Shown: positions 43,543 through 51,221 of the stretch, piece after piece
Position numbering within the stretch: position 1 is the first letter of the stretch
Layout: every line of letters begins with the position of its first letter
NCBI GenBank assembly: GCA_011525915.1
Contig: WYBM01000078.1
Location: forward strand, 1 to 64,000
Source: Ardenticatenaceae bacterium
Lineage (GTDB): Bacteria; Chloroflexota; Anaerolineae; Promineifilales; Promineifilaceae
Length of the DNA stretch: 64,000 nt
Direction: 5' to 3'
Notes under the pieces: model-generated
The model's database searches: none
The model's input: only the letters and a program-made list of their open reading frames with translations
Told to the model about the DNA's origin: nothing
Translations under genes and position numbers: made by a program

Positions 43543-44643
43543 ATGAAAGTTACAGCGGCCGTTTTTTATGAGGTGGGTGCCCCTTTTCAGATTGAGGAAC
43601 TTGACCTGGCCGAACCGCGTCCGGGCGAGGTACTGGTGCAGGTAAAAGCTGCCGGCGTGTGTCACAGTGACTGGCATTTGATGACCGGGGCCACCAAACA
43701 CCCGCTGCCTGTCGTGCCAGGGCATGAGGGGGCAGGTGTTGTGGTAGCGGCGGGTGAGGGGGTGACACGGGTGAAATTAGGTGACCATGTGGCCCTGAAT
43801 TGGGCGCCCAATTGTGGCACGTGCTTCTACTGTTTGCGAGATCGTCCCAGCCTGTGTGAGACTTATATCGGCCCCCTGTGGGCAGGTACGATGATGGATG
43901 GCACCACCCGCCTTTCTCAACAGGGGCAGCCGGTGTACCATTTCAGCGCCCTGGCTTGTTTTGCCGATTATACCGTGGTACCTCAGGAATGTTGTGTGCC
44001 CCTAGACCAGGACGTGCCCCTGGAGATTGCGGCGTTGATCGGCTGCGCGGTGACAACGGGTGTGGGTGCGGTGTTGAATACGGCCAAGGTGCAGCCTGGC
44101 AGCAGTGTGGTGGTGTATGGCGCTGGCGGTGTGGGGTTAAACATTATTATGGCCGCCAGGCTGGCCGGGGCCGGCCGCATTATTGCCGTAGACACCCATG
44201 AAGCCAAGGGTGACCTGGCCAAATCATTTGGGGCGACGGATAGTGTGCTGGCCCGGCCAGATACCGTAGAGACCATCAAGCGGTTGACCGACGGCCGTGG
44301 CGCAGACACGGTGTTTGAAGCCATTGGGCTCACGGCCGTGCAGGAACAATGTCTGGACGTGGTGCGCCCCGGGGGACTGGTGGTCTACGTAGGCATGTCT
44401 CCGATGGGCAGTAACACCAACCTGCCCGGCGCAATCATCGCCCGCCAGGAGAAAACCATCACCGGTTCCTATTACGGTTCAGCCAACACTGCCCGTGACT
44501 TCCCTCAATATGTCGCGCTCTATCAGCAGGGCCAGCTAGACCTGGCCCGGCTCATCTCCCGGCAATACACGTTGGCGCAGATTAACGAGGCCTATGCGGA
44601 CATGCTTGGCGGCGAAATGGCTCGTGGGGTGATCGTATTTTAG
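43543..44643 (+). CDS. Zinc-dependent alcohol dehydrogenase
   Basis: The 366-residue protein has catalytic zinc ligands Cys40 (GVCHSDWH) and His61-Glu62 (PGHEGAG), structural zinc cysteines C91, C94, C97 and C105 (CGTCFYCLRDRPSLC), and the nucleotide loop VYGAGGVGLNI. It belongs to the class III/formaldehyde or long-chain alcohol dehydrogenase branch. The start at 43543 follows AGAGGG. It may oxidise formaldehyde released in demethylation or a betaine aldehyde; the substrate is uncertain. Its stop overlaps that of the convergent periplasmic-binding-like gene. Confidence 0.85.
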   Translation: MKVTAAVFYEVGAPFQIEELDLAEPRPGEVLVQVKAAGVCHSDWHLMTGATKHPLPVVPGHEGAGVVVAAGEGVTRVKLGDHVALNWAPNCGTCFYCLRDRPSLCETYIGPLWAGTMMDGTTRLSQQGQPVYHFSALACFADYTVVPQECCVPLDQDVPLEIAALIGCAVTTGVGAVLNTAKVQPGSSVVVYGAGGVGLNIIMAARLAGAGRIIAVDTHEAKGDLAKSFGATDSVLARPDTVETIKRLTDGRGADTVFEAIGLTAVQEQCLDVVRPGGLVVYVGMSPMGSNTNLPGAIIARQEKTITGSYYGSANTARDFPQYVALYQQGQLDLARLISRQYTLAQINEAYADMLGGEMARGVIVF

Positions 44644-45434
44644 AAAGTGACTTCTTGCGCCCGCGTGACCATGTCGCGGATGGGGTCGTAGTCGGCATCG
44701 GTCACGGCCGTGAACCGCAGCAAACCGCCGCTGGCTAAAACGACCCGCCCTACGGCCGTCTCTTGCATGGTGAGCAGCAGGTGGTGTATGCGTTCGGCCA
44801 GCACCGATGGCACGCTTTTATGAATGACCAGCGGCGGGATGGGGCTGGGGCCCAATGACGCAATAATGCGCAAGTGGCGGCGGATATCAGGTTGAGTTTG
44901 CCAGGCCCAATCCAAAACCGTACTGTCCAGGGCCGCCATGTCAACCTTTCTCTGCAAAATCATGGCCAGTGACTTCATATGCCCCCCGGAACAGAATGCC
45001 TGCCCCAGGAAACGGCCGTTGGCACCCATGCTGGCCAAGGTAGTGCGAATAATGTTGTAGCCGGAGTGTGACCCTGGATCATTGTAGGCCCAAGTGGCGC
45101 CGCGTAAATCAGCGAATTGTTGAAAGGGGCTGTCTTGGTGTACGACCATATCAGAAAAGTAACATGGTTGAGCACCATACCGTTTGCCTGCCATGACGGG
45201 CGCGGCCAACAGCTTAATGTTTGCCGCTGGCTGGGCTGCCCGTGTCACATACGGCAGCCCACACATCCAGCCAACGGACACCTCACCAGCGTCAATTTGC
45301 TGGTGGCGTTCTACCCAGGAAACATCTTCGACACAAGTTACGGGTGCGGCCAGCTGTGTCTCCAAATACTCGGCTAACTGCCGCATCAGCACAAACGTGT
45401 TTTCCCCTAAACAGGTGGTGATTCTCAGAGTCAT
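44640..45434 (-). CDS. PhnD-like periplasmic-binding-protein fold, no signal peptide
   Basis: The 264-residue protein resembles phosphonate/phosphite ABC receptors: TTCLGENTFVLMRQLAEYLE, GWMCGLPYV, YFSDMVVHQDSPFQQFADLRGATWAYNDPGSHSGYNI and SGGHMKSLAMI. It begins straight at the mature fold with no hydrophobic leader or lipobox, and no permease or ATPase lies nearby. It may be a cytoplasmic ligand-binding protein or a lost transporter component. It is convergent with the zinc alcohol dehydrogenase gene and separated from the FAD gene by a tandem repeat array. Confidence 0.75.
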   Translation of the reverse strand: MTLRITTCLGENTFVLMRQLAEYLETQLAAPVTCVEDVSWVERHQQIDAGEVSVGWMCGLPYVTRAAQPAANIKLLAAPVMAGKRYGAQPCYFSDMVVHQDSPFQQFADLRGATWAYNDPGSHSGYNIIRTTLASMGANGRFLGQAFCSGGHMKSLAMILQRKVDMAALDSTVLDWAWQTQPDIRRHLRIIASLGPSPIPPLVIHKSVPSVLAERIHHLLLTMQETAVGRVVLASGGLLRFTAVTDADYDPIRDMVTRAQEVTF

Positions 45435-45467
45435 AGATAGATTGTCACCGGCTAGTAAGGTTTGATA

Positions 45468-45687
45468 CAGCCGGCCAGCGGCCGCTTTTACACCCAGGGT
45501 GAATGGTTGTTAGGTTTGCCAACAGCCGGTCAGCGGCCGCTTTTACACCCAGGGTGAATGGTTGTTAGGTTTGCCAGCAGCCGGTCAGCGGCCGCTTTTA
45601 CACCCAGGGTGAATGGTTGTTAGGTTTGCCAGCAGCCGGCCAGCGGCCGCTTTTACACCCAGGGTGAATGGCTGTTGGATTTGCCAA
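45468..45687. repeat. 55-bp tandem repeat, four units, covering the end of a flavoprotein gene
   Basis: Units start at 45468, 45523, 45578 and 45633 with CAGCCGGYCAGCGGCCGC and contain ACACCCAGGGTGAATGG. The fourth unit holds the last codons and stop of the - strand FAD gene (ending HSPWV). The other three are near-identical copies lying downstream of that stop. The three copies agree better with each other than with the coding copy, so the array expanded recently. Fifty-five is not a multiple of three, so the repeated peptide is not kept in frame. Confidence 0.85.
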
Positions 45688-46984
45688 ATGTGCGCCCTTC
45701 GGCGTAACGGCTGAAGGCAAATGGCTTCAGATCAACCGGATCATCACCCATCAGATAGTGGGCGACCAGCTTGCCCGCGCCCAGCATCTTAAAGCCGTGG
45801 TTGCTGTCTGCAATCATGTACACGTTGGGCGCAGCCCAGTCAAAGACAGGGATGTTGTCAGGCGTAAAAGCGCCAATGCCGCCGTTGCGCCGCTCGCGAA
45901 AATGGGGGCGAATCCCTTCGAAACGGCTCATCGTCTGCCCCATGGCCGAGCAGAGGTAGTCGGCAAACCAGGGGTCGGCCTGATAGTCGTCATTGGCGTG
46001 GCCATAGGGATCGGTGGTGGCTTCGGGGCCGAGTTTGATGGGAATGGTGCCTCCTTGCAAGCCAGGGTGGTCCATGCGTTCATTGCCGTTTTTGAAGTAA
46101 ACGTACAGGTGGTCTTGCAGCATCTCGCCTGTCTGTTCGTTGATGACCGGTGTATTCATCAATTCTACATGCAGCACCGGCGGATTATGGCCGTCAGGTG
46201 TGACATAAGGCTTGTTGTAATACACTTCACCTTCCAACAGCCGCCAATAGGTCCACATATCTTTGGTCACGGCCGTGCCATCAGAATAATGACACTTAAC
46301 CACCCCTGGTTTGTCCAGCAAGCGCCAATGATGGGGCGTCCACGCCCCCAGCCCCCAAATCACCAGGTCACACGTCATGTCACCCTGATTGGTGATGACA
46401 CTCTTTACCTGGCCGCCCTGTATGTTGTAGCCGGTTACTTCGATGCCACTGAAAACGCGCACGCCATGATCGGCACATTTTTGGGCCAGCCCTTTGATCA
46501 CCTGGCGTGTACCGGCGTAGCCGCTTACCTTTTCATGAATGGCTACATCCACACCCTCTGTCTTAAAGTCTGGCCACAGTGTGCGTAAGAAGTGGCGAGC
46601 ATCAGCCCCTACGTATAAATCGGAGTAGTAATCGACGCTGTTCTGACTTTTGTGAATCTTTTCGTAATCGGCGATCTGGTTTGCTTCGCCGGCGGAAACG
46701 TAGCCCACTTGCTGGAAGCCAAAAGCCACCGGGTCATGCATCCACACGTCTACGCTGTGGCGCAGCAGGGCGTGCAGCGGTTCCGTCATGTAAAAGTTGC
46801 GCACACAGCCGCAGGCAATGCCCGAAGCGCCGGCGCCAGGCCCGCTTTTATCCAGGATGATGATATCCTGCCCGCTGCCACGGCCGCGCTTTTCCAGTTC
46901 CATGGCCAGGTGCCAGCCGGTACTCAGCCCATGCACCCCCGCGCCGATGATGAGGTATTGGGTGGATTGAGGTAATGGGGTCAT
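45653..46984 (-). CDS. FAD-dependent amine oxidoreductase (DadA/sarcosine oxidase-like) C
   Basis: The 443-residue protein has YLIIGAGVHGLSTGWHLAMELEKRG for FAD binding, GPGAGASGIACGCVRNFYMTEP, and the C-terminal PVFDWAAPNVYMIADSNHGFKMLGAGKLVAHYL block. It is a paralogue of the protein at 34888-36201. The start at 46984 follows GGAGGA; the longer frame upstream contains a hairpin. It lies directly after the third MttB gene, so it may oxidise the tertiary amine produced by that methyltransferase. The 3' end is the source of the 55-bp tandem array. Confidence 0.82.
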   Translation of the reverse strand: MTPLPQSTQYLIIGAGVHGLSTGWHLAMELEKRGRGSGQDIIILDKSGPGAGASGIACGCVRNFYMTEPLHALLRHSVDVWMHDPVAFGFQQVGYVSAGEANQIADYEKIHKSQNSVDYYSDLYVGADARHFLRTLWPDFKTEGVDVAIHEKVSGYAGTRQVIKGLAQKCADHGVRVFSGIEVTGYNIQGGQVKSVITNQGDMTCDLVIWGLGAWTPHHWRLLDKPGVVKCHYSDGTAVTKDMWTYWRLLEGEVYYNKPYVTPDGHNPPVLHVELMNTPVINEQTGEMLQDHLYVYFKNGNERMDHPGLQGGTIPIKLGPEATTDPYGHANDDYQADPWFADYLCSAMGQTMSRFEGIRPHFRERRNGGIGAFTPDNIPVFDWAAPNVYMIADSNHGFKMLGAGKLVAHYLMGDDPVDLKPFAFSRYAEGRTFGKSNSHSPWV

Positions 46985-47003
46985 ACAAAAATCCTCCACA
47001 CTT

Positions 47004-47035
47004 GTCACGCTGAACGTACTCCCGTTCAGCGTGAC
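47004..47035. promoter_or_regulatory. Perfect 13-bp stem hairpin between mttB3 and the FAD gene
   Basis: GTCACGCTGAACG (47004-47016) and CGTTCAGCGTGAC (47023-47035) form a perfect 13-bp stem with a 6-base loop. On the - strand it lies just upstream of the GGAGGA site of the FAD gene and is not followed by a T run. It may limit 5' decay of the downstream message or be a small mobile repeat. Confidence 0.6.
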
Positions 47036-47047
47036 GCATTCAAAATT

Positions 47048-48568
47048 TTAAGATTCACGTTTTCTTTGAGCCACATAGGCCTGCAGCGCTTCGCGCACGG
47101 CCGTATCCATGTCTGGTTCTTCATAGTCGGCCAGCAGCTGTTTGGCTACCTGGTTGGCCCGCCGGGCGGCGTCCCAGGCGCCCGCTTCGTGCCATGTATC
47201 GTAGCTCAACCGGTCAGCCAGGATGGGGTGGTAGAAGGCGTCACGGAAACGGGCCAGGGTGTGTGTGGTGCCCAAGTGATGGCCGCCGGCGCCCACGCCA
47301 GCGATCATTCCCAGCGCCAGCGTATCATCATTTACCTCCAGGCCACCTAAAAAGCGGTGCATCATCGCCAGCCCTTCTACGTCTAGAATAAACTTTTCCA
47401 GCGAGCAGACGAGGCCAGATTCCAACCAACCGGCACTATGCAGAATGATGTTGGCATGGGCCATCACGGCCGGCCACAAACTCATTTGTGTTTCTTGGGC
47501 GGCCTGTGCGTCTGGGATTTTGGCCGTATTCAGGCCGCCGCTGCCCCGGTAAGGCAGGCCATAGTGCCGCGCCAGTTGGGCGCCACACACCAATGCCAGT
47601 GCCCCCTCCGGTGTGCCAAAAGCGGGCGCCCCACTTTGCATCTCAATATTGGTGGTGAAGCCGCCATAAATCACCGGCACGCCAGGGTTGATGAGCTGGG
47701 TGAGGGCTACGCCCGCCAGGGCTTCGGCGTTTTGTTGGGCGATGGCGCCGGCCAGGGTCACCGGCCCCATGGCACCCGCCAGAATAAAGGGGGTGATGAT
47801 ACAGGGCTGGCCGTGGCGGGCATACACCAGCAGCGCCCCTAACATGCGCTCGTCGTAGCGCAGCGGGCTGTTGACGTTGACGTTGCTGGCAAAAACGGGT
47901 TGGCGTTGGATAGTTTCCAGACCGCCAAAGACGATGGCGGCCATATTTACGTAATCTTGGGCGGTGACACGGCCGTGTGCCGCCGTGGTCATCACCTTGT
48001 CGCTCAGGGTCAAGACGGCCAACCCTTTTTCCAGGTTGCGTTGATCTACAGGCACGTCTTGCGGCTCTACCAACAACCCTTCGACAACATGAATAGGGCC
48101 GCAGACCTGGGCCAGTTTGACCATGCGTTGAAAATCTGCCAGGGTGCCGGGGCGACGGCCGTGGTCCAGGTCTGTGTAGTAAGGCACGGCGCCCACAGTG
48201 GCAAAGTTGACGTAATTGCCGCCAATGGTCAGGCTGTGTGCGGGGTTGCGTGCCCGCAGGGTAAATTGGGCCGGCGCTTTGGCCGCCAGTTCCAATACCA
48301 GCCCACGATCTAGCCGTACATGATGGGTGGCCGGGTTGACAGTAGCGCCTGCCTTCTGCCAGTAGTCCAGCGCCTCATCGTCCAGAAACTCCAGACCGAT
48401 GTTTTCCAGAATATGCAGTGAGGCGGCGTGAATCTGTTCAATTTGGGTTGGAGACAATATTTCCAGGGGAGCATACGGATTTTGCAGCGGGCGGAAGGGT
48501 TTGTTGGCCAGCGGTGAATCGGGCCGGGTGCGGCGCGGTGTGCGGGTTCTGGTTCTGATGCGTGTCAT
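47048..48568 (-). CDS. Trimethylamine methyltransferase family protein (MttB homologue 3, non-Pyl)
   Basis: The 506-residue protein is close to homologue 1 in motif order: QIEQIHAASLHILENIGLEFLDDEAL, HSLTIGGNYVNFATVGAVPYYTDLDHGRR, VNVNSPLRYDERMLGALLVYARHGQP, PFILAGAMGPVTLAG and QSGAPAFGTPEGALAL. There is no in-frame UAG. It probably demethylates a quaternary amine onto a corrinoid protein. Its start overlaps the upstream unknown gene by four bases and it is followed by an FAD oxidoreductase. The N-terminus is strikingly basic (RIRTRTRTPRRTRPDS). Confidence 0.85.
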   Translation of the reverse strand: MTRIRTRTRTPRRTRPDSPLANKPFRPLQNPYAPLEILSPTQIEQIHAASLHILENIGLEFLDDEALDYWQKAGATVNPATHHVRLDRGLVLELAAKAPAQFTLRARNPAHSLTIGGNYVNFATVGAVPYYTDLDHGRRPGTLADFQRMVKLAQVCGPIHVVEGLLVEPQDVPVDQRNLEKGLAVLTLSDKVMTTAAHGRVTAQDYVNMAAIVFGGLETIQRQPVFASNVNVNSPLRYDERMLGALLVYARHGQPCIITPFILAGAMGPVTLAGAIAQQNAEALAGVALTQLINPGVPVIYGGFTTNIEMQSGAPAFGTPEGALALVCGAQLARHYGLPYRGSGGLNTAKIPDAQAAQETQMSLWPAVMAHANIILHSAGWLESGLVCSLEKFILDVEGLAMMHRFLGGLEVNDDTLALGMIAGVGAGGHHLGTTHTLARFRDAFYHPILADRLSYDTWHEAGAWDAARRANQVAKQLLADYEEPDMDTAVREALQAYVAQRKRES

Positions 48569-49233
48569 GGTTGAGGCCCAGCCCGCTGAGGGGTATCAAC
48601 CTCTGGTAGGGTATCAAGTTCTCTCTCAGCTTGCCAGCGCGGTTCACATTGGTAGTCGTAATATTTGGCACGGGTGAGGTGCAGGTGGTGGTGATGATAG
48701 ATGCCAGCGGGTAAACGGCCGTGAAAGATGCACACTGTCAGGTAATAATGGGGTGCCAACTGCTGTACGGCCTGGGCATGGGCCTGGCTGGTGCGCCAAT
48801 GGTCGCGGGCCTCATCGTCGGCGAAGATGACAAGATTCGCATAGTTATCACCATTCAGAGCCATGGTACTGTAACTCATCAGGCCGGGATGATCAGGAAT
48901 TTCGGCCACCAGGATGCGGTCAAATTCATGAGCCAGGGCTATATCGGCCTCATCGCGCTTGTGGCCGAAGAAACCAACGATGGTTAACGGCCGTATCTGC
49001 CGCAGGGGTTCTGGTTGAGCAATGACAATCCGGTGGAACCAGTCGCTGTTGTCTGGCCGATTAAACAAGACAATGTGTGGTGGTTGAGCCGAAAGATAGG
49101 GATATTCCAGCAGCACACATACCTGTCCGGCCATATAGCTTAACGTTCGCTGGTCGGTAAGCACATGATCAGGCCGGGTAAACGGCCGTTCTTTTACCAT
49201 TTCATGGGGTTGTAATTGCAGCAGTCTGGCCAT
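48565..49233 (-). CDS. Unknown protein coupled to mttB3
   Basis: The 222-residue product has no signal or membrane segment. I do not recognise a family with confidence. The middle (LMSYSTMALNGDNYANLVIF, DHWRTSQAHAQAVQQLAPHYYLTVCIFHGRLP) reads like a ferredoxin-like dimeric alpha/beta barrel of the kind found in small monooxygenases. A HHHHLHL stretch near residue 180 could bind metal. It overlaps mttB3 by four bases (ATGA), so the two are translationally coupled and probably act together. It diverges in position from the IclR gene by one cloverleaf repeat. Confidence 0.7.
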   Translation of the reverse strand: MARLLQLQPHEMVKERPFTRPDHVLTDQRTLSYMAGQVCVLLEYPYLSAQPPHIVLFNRPDNSDWFHRIVIAQPEPLRQIRPLTIVGFFGHKRDEADIALAHEFDRILVAEIPDHPGLMSYSTMALNGDNYANLVIFADDEARDHWRTSQAHAQAVQQLAPHYYLTVCIFHGRLPAGIYHHHHLHLTRAKYYDYQCEPRWQAERELDTLPEVDTPQRAGPQP

Positions 49234-49274
49234 GTTATTTATTATCCAAAGCAGTAACCAATACTTCTCAAGGG

Positions 49275-49393
49275 TTAGGTAAACCGCACAAAGTTTTTCG
49301 CAAATCCAGCGTACCGGTTTTATGCGGTTTCCTGGAAGAATCGGCAGCGCCTAAAGCGATCTTGATTTTGAATGATTGTTGCCGATTACCTGA
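49275..49393 (-). repeat. Cloverleaf-like repeat, copy 3 (inverted)
   Basis: This copy lies in the opposite orientation to copies 1 and 2. Outer arms are TTAGGTAA (49275-49282) and TTACCTGA (49386-49393), with one mismatch. AAACCGCA (49281-49288) pairs with TGCGGTTT (49323-49330), and AATCGGCA (49339-49346) with TGCCGATT (49380-49387). The loop of the second stem read in reverse contains CAATCATTCA, the same word as in copy 2. The central palindrome has decayed to TTTCCTGGAAGAA. It ends three bases from the IclR stop. Confidence 0.8.
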
Positions 49394-49396
49394 CTA

Positions 49397-50173
49397 TTAC
49401 GACAAATAACCCAGATCGGCGGAAATTTTGGCCGTTGTTGCCAAAAGCGGGGCCACGAAGCCGCTAATGACGCTGTCGGCCAGACGATAGGTAGGACCAG
49501 AGACCGCCAGTGTGGCAATCACTTTGCCCTGATGGTTATGGAGAGGGGCGGCTATAGAGCTGAAACCTTCTTCAAATTCCCCATGGACAATGGCATAGCC
49601 GTCCTGGCAGACTTGAGCCAGCGATTGTTCAAGCTGGGTGTGACCGGTGATGGTATGTGGTGTGAGGGCCGGTAAGGGGGTGGGCAGCACGGCCGTGCGC
49701 TCTGCCGGGTGCATGTAGGCCAGCAGCACCTTACCGCTGGCGGTGCAATAGAGTGGTGTGCGCCGCCCGATCCACCCCATATAGCGGATAGGTTGGGGGC
49801 TGTTAGCCAGTTCAATGCAGACACAGTCACGGCCGTCTAGCACGGTTACGTTGATCGTTTCTCTGGTGATCGCTACTAACTCATCCAGGTAAGGCTGGGC
49901 GGCCGCGCGGGCGTTTAGCCGCCCCAGGGCGACCCCGGCCAGGGGTACCAACCCCAGCCCCAGGCGATATTTGCCGGTCTCTGGGTTTTGATCCATTAAC
50001 CCTTCGTGTTGTAAAGTAGCCAACATGCGGGAGACGGTGCTCTTATGCAAGCCCAGGCGGCGGCTGAGTTCCATAACGCTCAGTTCCGGTTCTGCTTCGG
50101 TAAAGCTGCGCATAATGGTAGCCGCTCGTTGAATCGATTGAATAAGACCTGAATGTTCTGTCGGGTTGTCCAT
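49397..50173 (-). CDS. IclR family transcriptional regulator
   Basis: The 258-residue protein has an N-terminal winged helix (MELSRRLGLHKSTVSRMLATLQHEGLMDQNPETGKYRLG) and a GAF-like effector domain (ETINVTVLDGRDCVCIELANSPQPIRYMGWIGRRTPLYCTASGKVLLAYM). The start at 50173 is chosen because it precedes the domain; the longer open frame runs through the divergent promoter. It is oriented away from an EamA gene and lies upstream of the mttB3 cluster, either of which it may control. Confidence 0.85.
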   Translation of the reverse strand: MDNPTEHSGLIQSIQRAATIMRSFTEAEPELSVMELSRRLGLHKSTVSRMLATLQHEGLMDQNPETGKYRLGLGLVPLAGVALGRLNARAAAQPYLDELVAITRETINVTVLDGRDCVCIELANSPQPIRYMGWIGRRTPLYCTASGKVLLAYMHPAERTAVLPTPLPALTPHTITGHTQLEQSLAQVCQDGYAIVHGEFEEGFSSIAAPLHNHQGKVIATLAVSGPTYRLADSVISGFVAPLLATTAKISADLGYLS

Positions 50174-50177
50174 GGGG

Positions 50178-50214
50178 TTGTTGCGTATTATGAAACCGTG
50201 TTGCGTAATATGGT
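50178..50214. promoter_or_regulatory. Direct repeats in the iclR/EamA divergent promoter
   Basis: GTTGCGTATTATG and GTTGCGTAATATG occur about 21 bp apart, two helical turns, just upstream of the IclR start. This is a candidate regulator-binding region for control of both divergent genes. The assignment to IclR is inference. Confidence 0.4.
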
Positions 50215-50303
50215 CTATCTGATTATAGACAAACACTCCGTGAGCGTCAATGGGAAAATGCCGTTTTGGGGTTGGTCTATTAACCTTGACTGGAGGTGTT
50301 CTC

Positions 50304-51221
50304 GTGGTTGAGAAAGCTTTTTGGCAGCGATTTCCCCGTCTAACGGCCGTCTTACAAGCCTTGTTTGTGACATTTTTGTGGTCTACCTCTTGGGTACTCA
50401 TCAAAATAGGGTTAGTCGATCTGCCGCCGTTAACCTTCGCTGGGCTGCGTTATTCGCTGGCCTTTCTCTGTTTGCTGCCTATTTTCTGGCGGCGGGGAGG
50501 GGGGGCTAAACTCCGCAGGCTCTCCCGCCGGTTGTGGCTGCGTCTGATAGGGTTAGGTATCTTGTTTTATGCAGTCACCCAGGGCGCACAGTTTGTGGGG
50601 TTGGCTTACTTGCCAGCCGTCACCGTCAACCTGATGTTAGGCTTCACGCCGGTGATGGTGGCGTTACTAGGGATGGCTTTGTTGGCTGAACGGCCGTCAA
50701 CCCGCCAATGGTGGGGCATGGCCTTGTCTATTGGAGGGATAGTTGTGTACTTCTACCCAGTGGTCATACCGGCGGGGCAGGTGCTTGGTTTTGGGGCGTT
50801 GATGGTTGGTGTCGTGGCCAATGCCGGTTCGGCCGTACTCGGCCGGGCTATTAACCGTGACCAACACCTGACACCGTTGACGGTCACGGTGGTGAGTATG
50901 GGAATAGGGGCGGCATTGTTATTGCTGGCCGGAGGACTCACCCAAGGCATACCTATAATACATGGGCGAAACTGGGCCATTATTGGCTGGTTGGCATTGG
51001 TAAACACGGCTTTTGCCTTCACCTTATGGAACCATACACTGCGTACACTCTCTGCCTTGGAATCAAGCATCATTAACAGTACGATGGCCGTGCAAATTCC
51101 TATCCTGGCCGTGTTGTTTTTGGGTGAAACGTTGACCCGTCAAGAGGTAACAGGCCTGGCAGTGGCCATTGTCGGCGCCTTATTGGTGCAGCTGGGCCGG
51201 GCGCGGCTGCGCCCACCTTAA
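50304..51221 (+). CDS. EamA/DMT-family membrane transporter
   Basis: The 305-residue protein has ten hydrophobic segments in two EamA halves (FVTFLWSTSWVLIKIGL and FTLWNHTLRTLSALESSIINSTMAVQIPILAVLFLGETL). The GTG at 50304 has GGAGG seven bases upstream and is preferred over an ATG at 50250. It is divergent from the IclR gene and converges on the MetE-like gene with a four-base overlap. It may export an amino acid or amine; substrate unknown. Confidence 0.82.
   Translation: MVEKAFWQRFPRLTAVLQALFVTFLWSTSWVLIKIGLVDLPPLTFAGLRYSLAFLCLLPIFWRRGGGAKLRRLSRRLWLRLIGLGILFYAVTQGAQFVGLAYLPAVTVNLMLGFTPVMVALLGMALLAERPSTRQWWGMALSIGGIVVYFYPVVIPAGQVLGFGALMVGVVANAGSAVLGRAINRDQHLTPLTVTVVSMGIGAALLLLAGGLTQGIPIIHGRNWAIIGWLALVNTAFAFTLWNHTLRTLSALESSIINSTMAVQIPILAVLFLGETLTRQEVTGLAVAIVGALLVQLGRARLRPP

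Noticed and set aside
45468-45687. Tandem array considered as a CRISPR
   Set aside because: The units abut with no unique spacers, contain coding sequence, and no cas gene is present.
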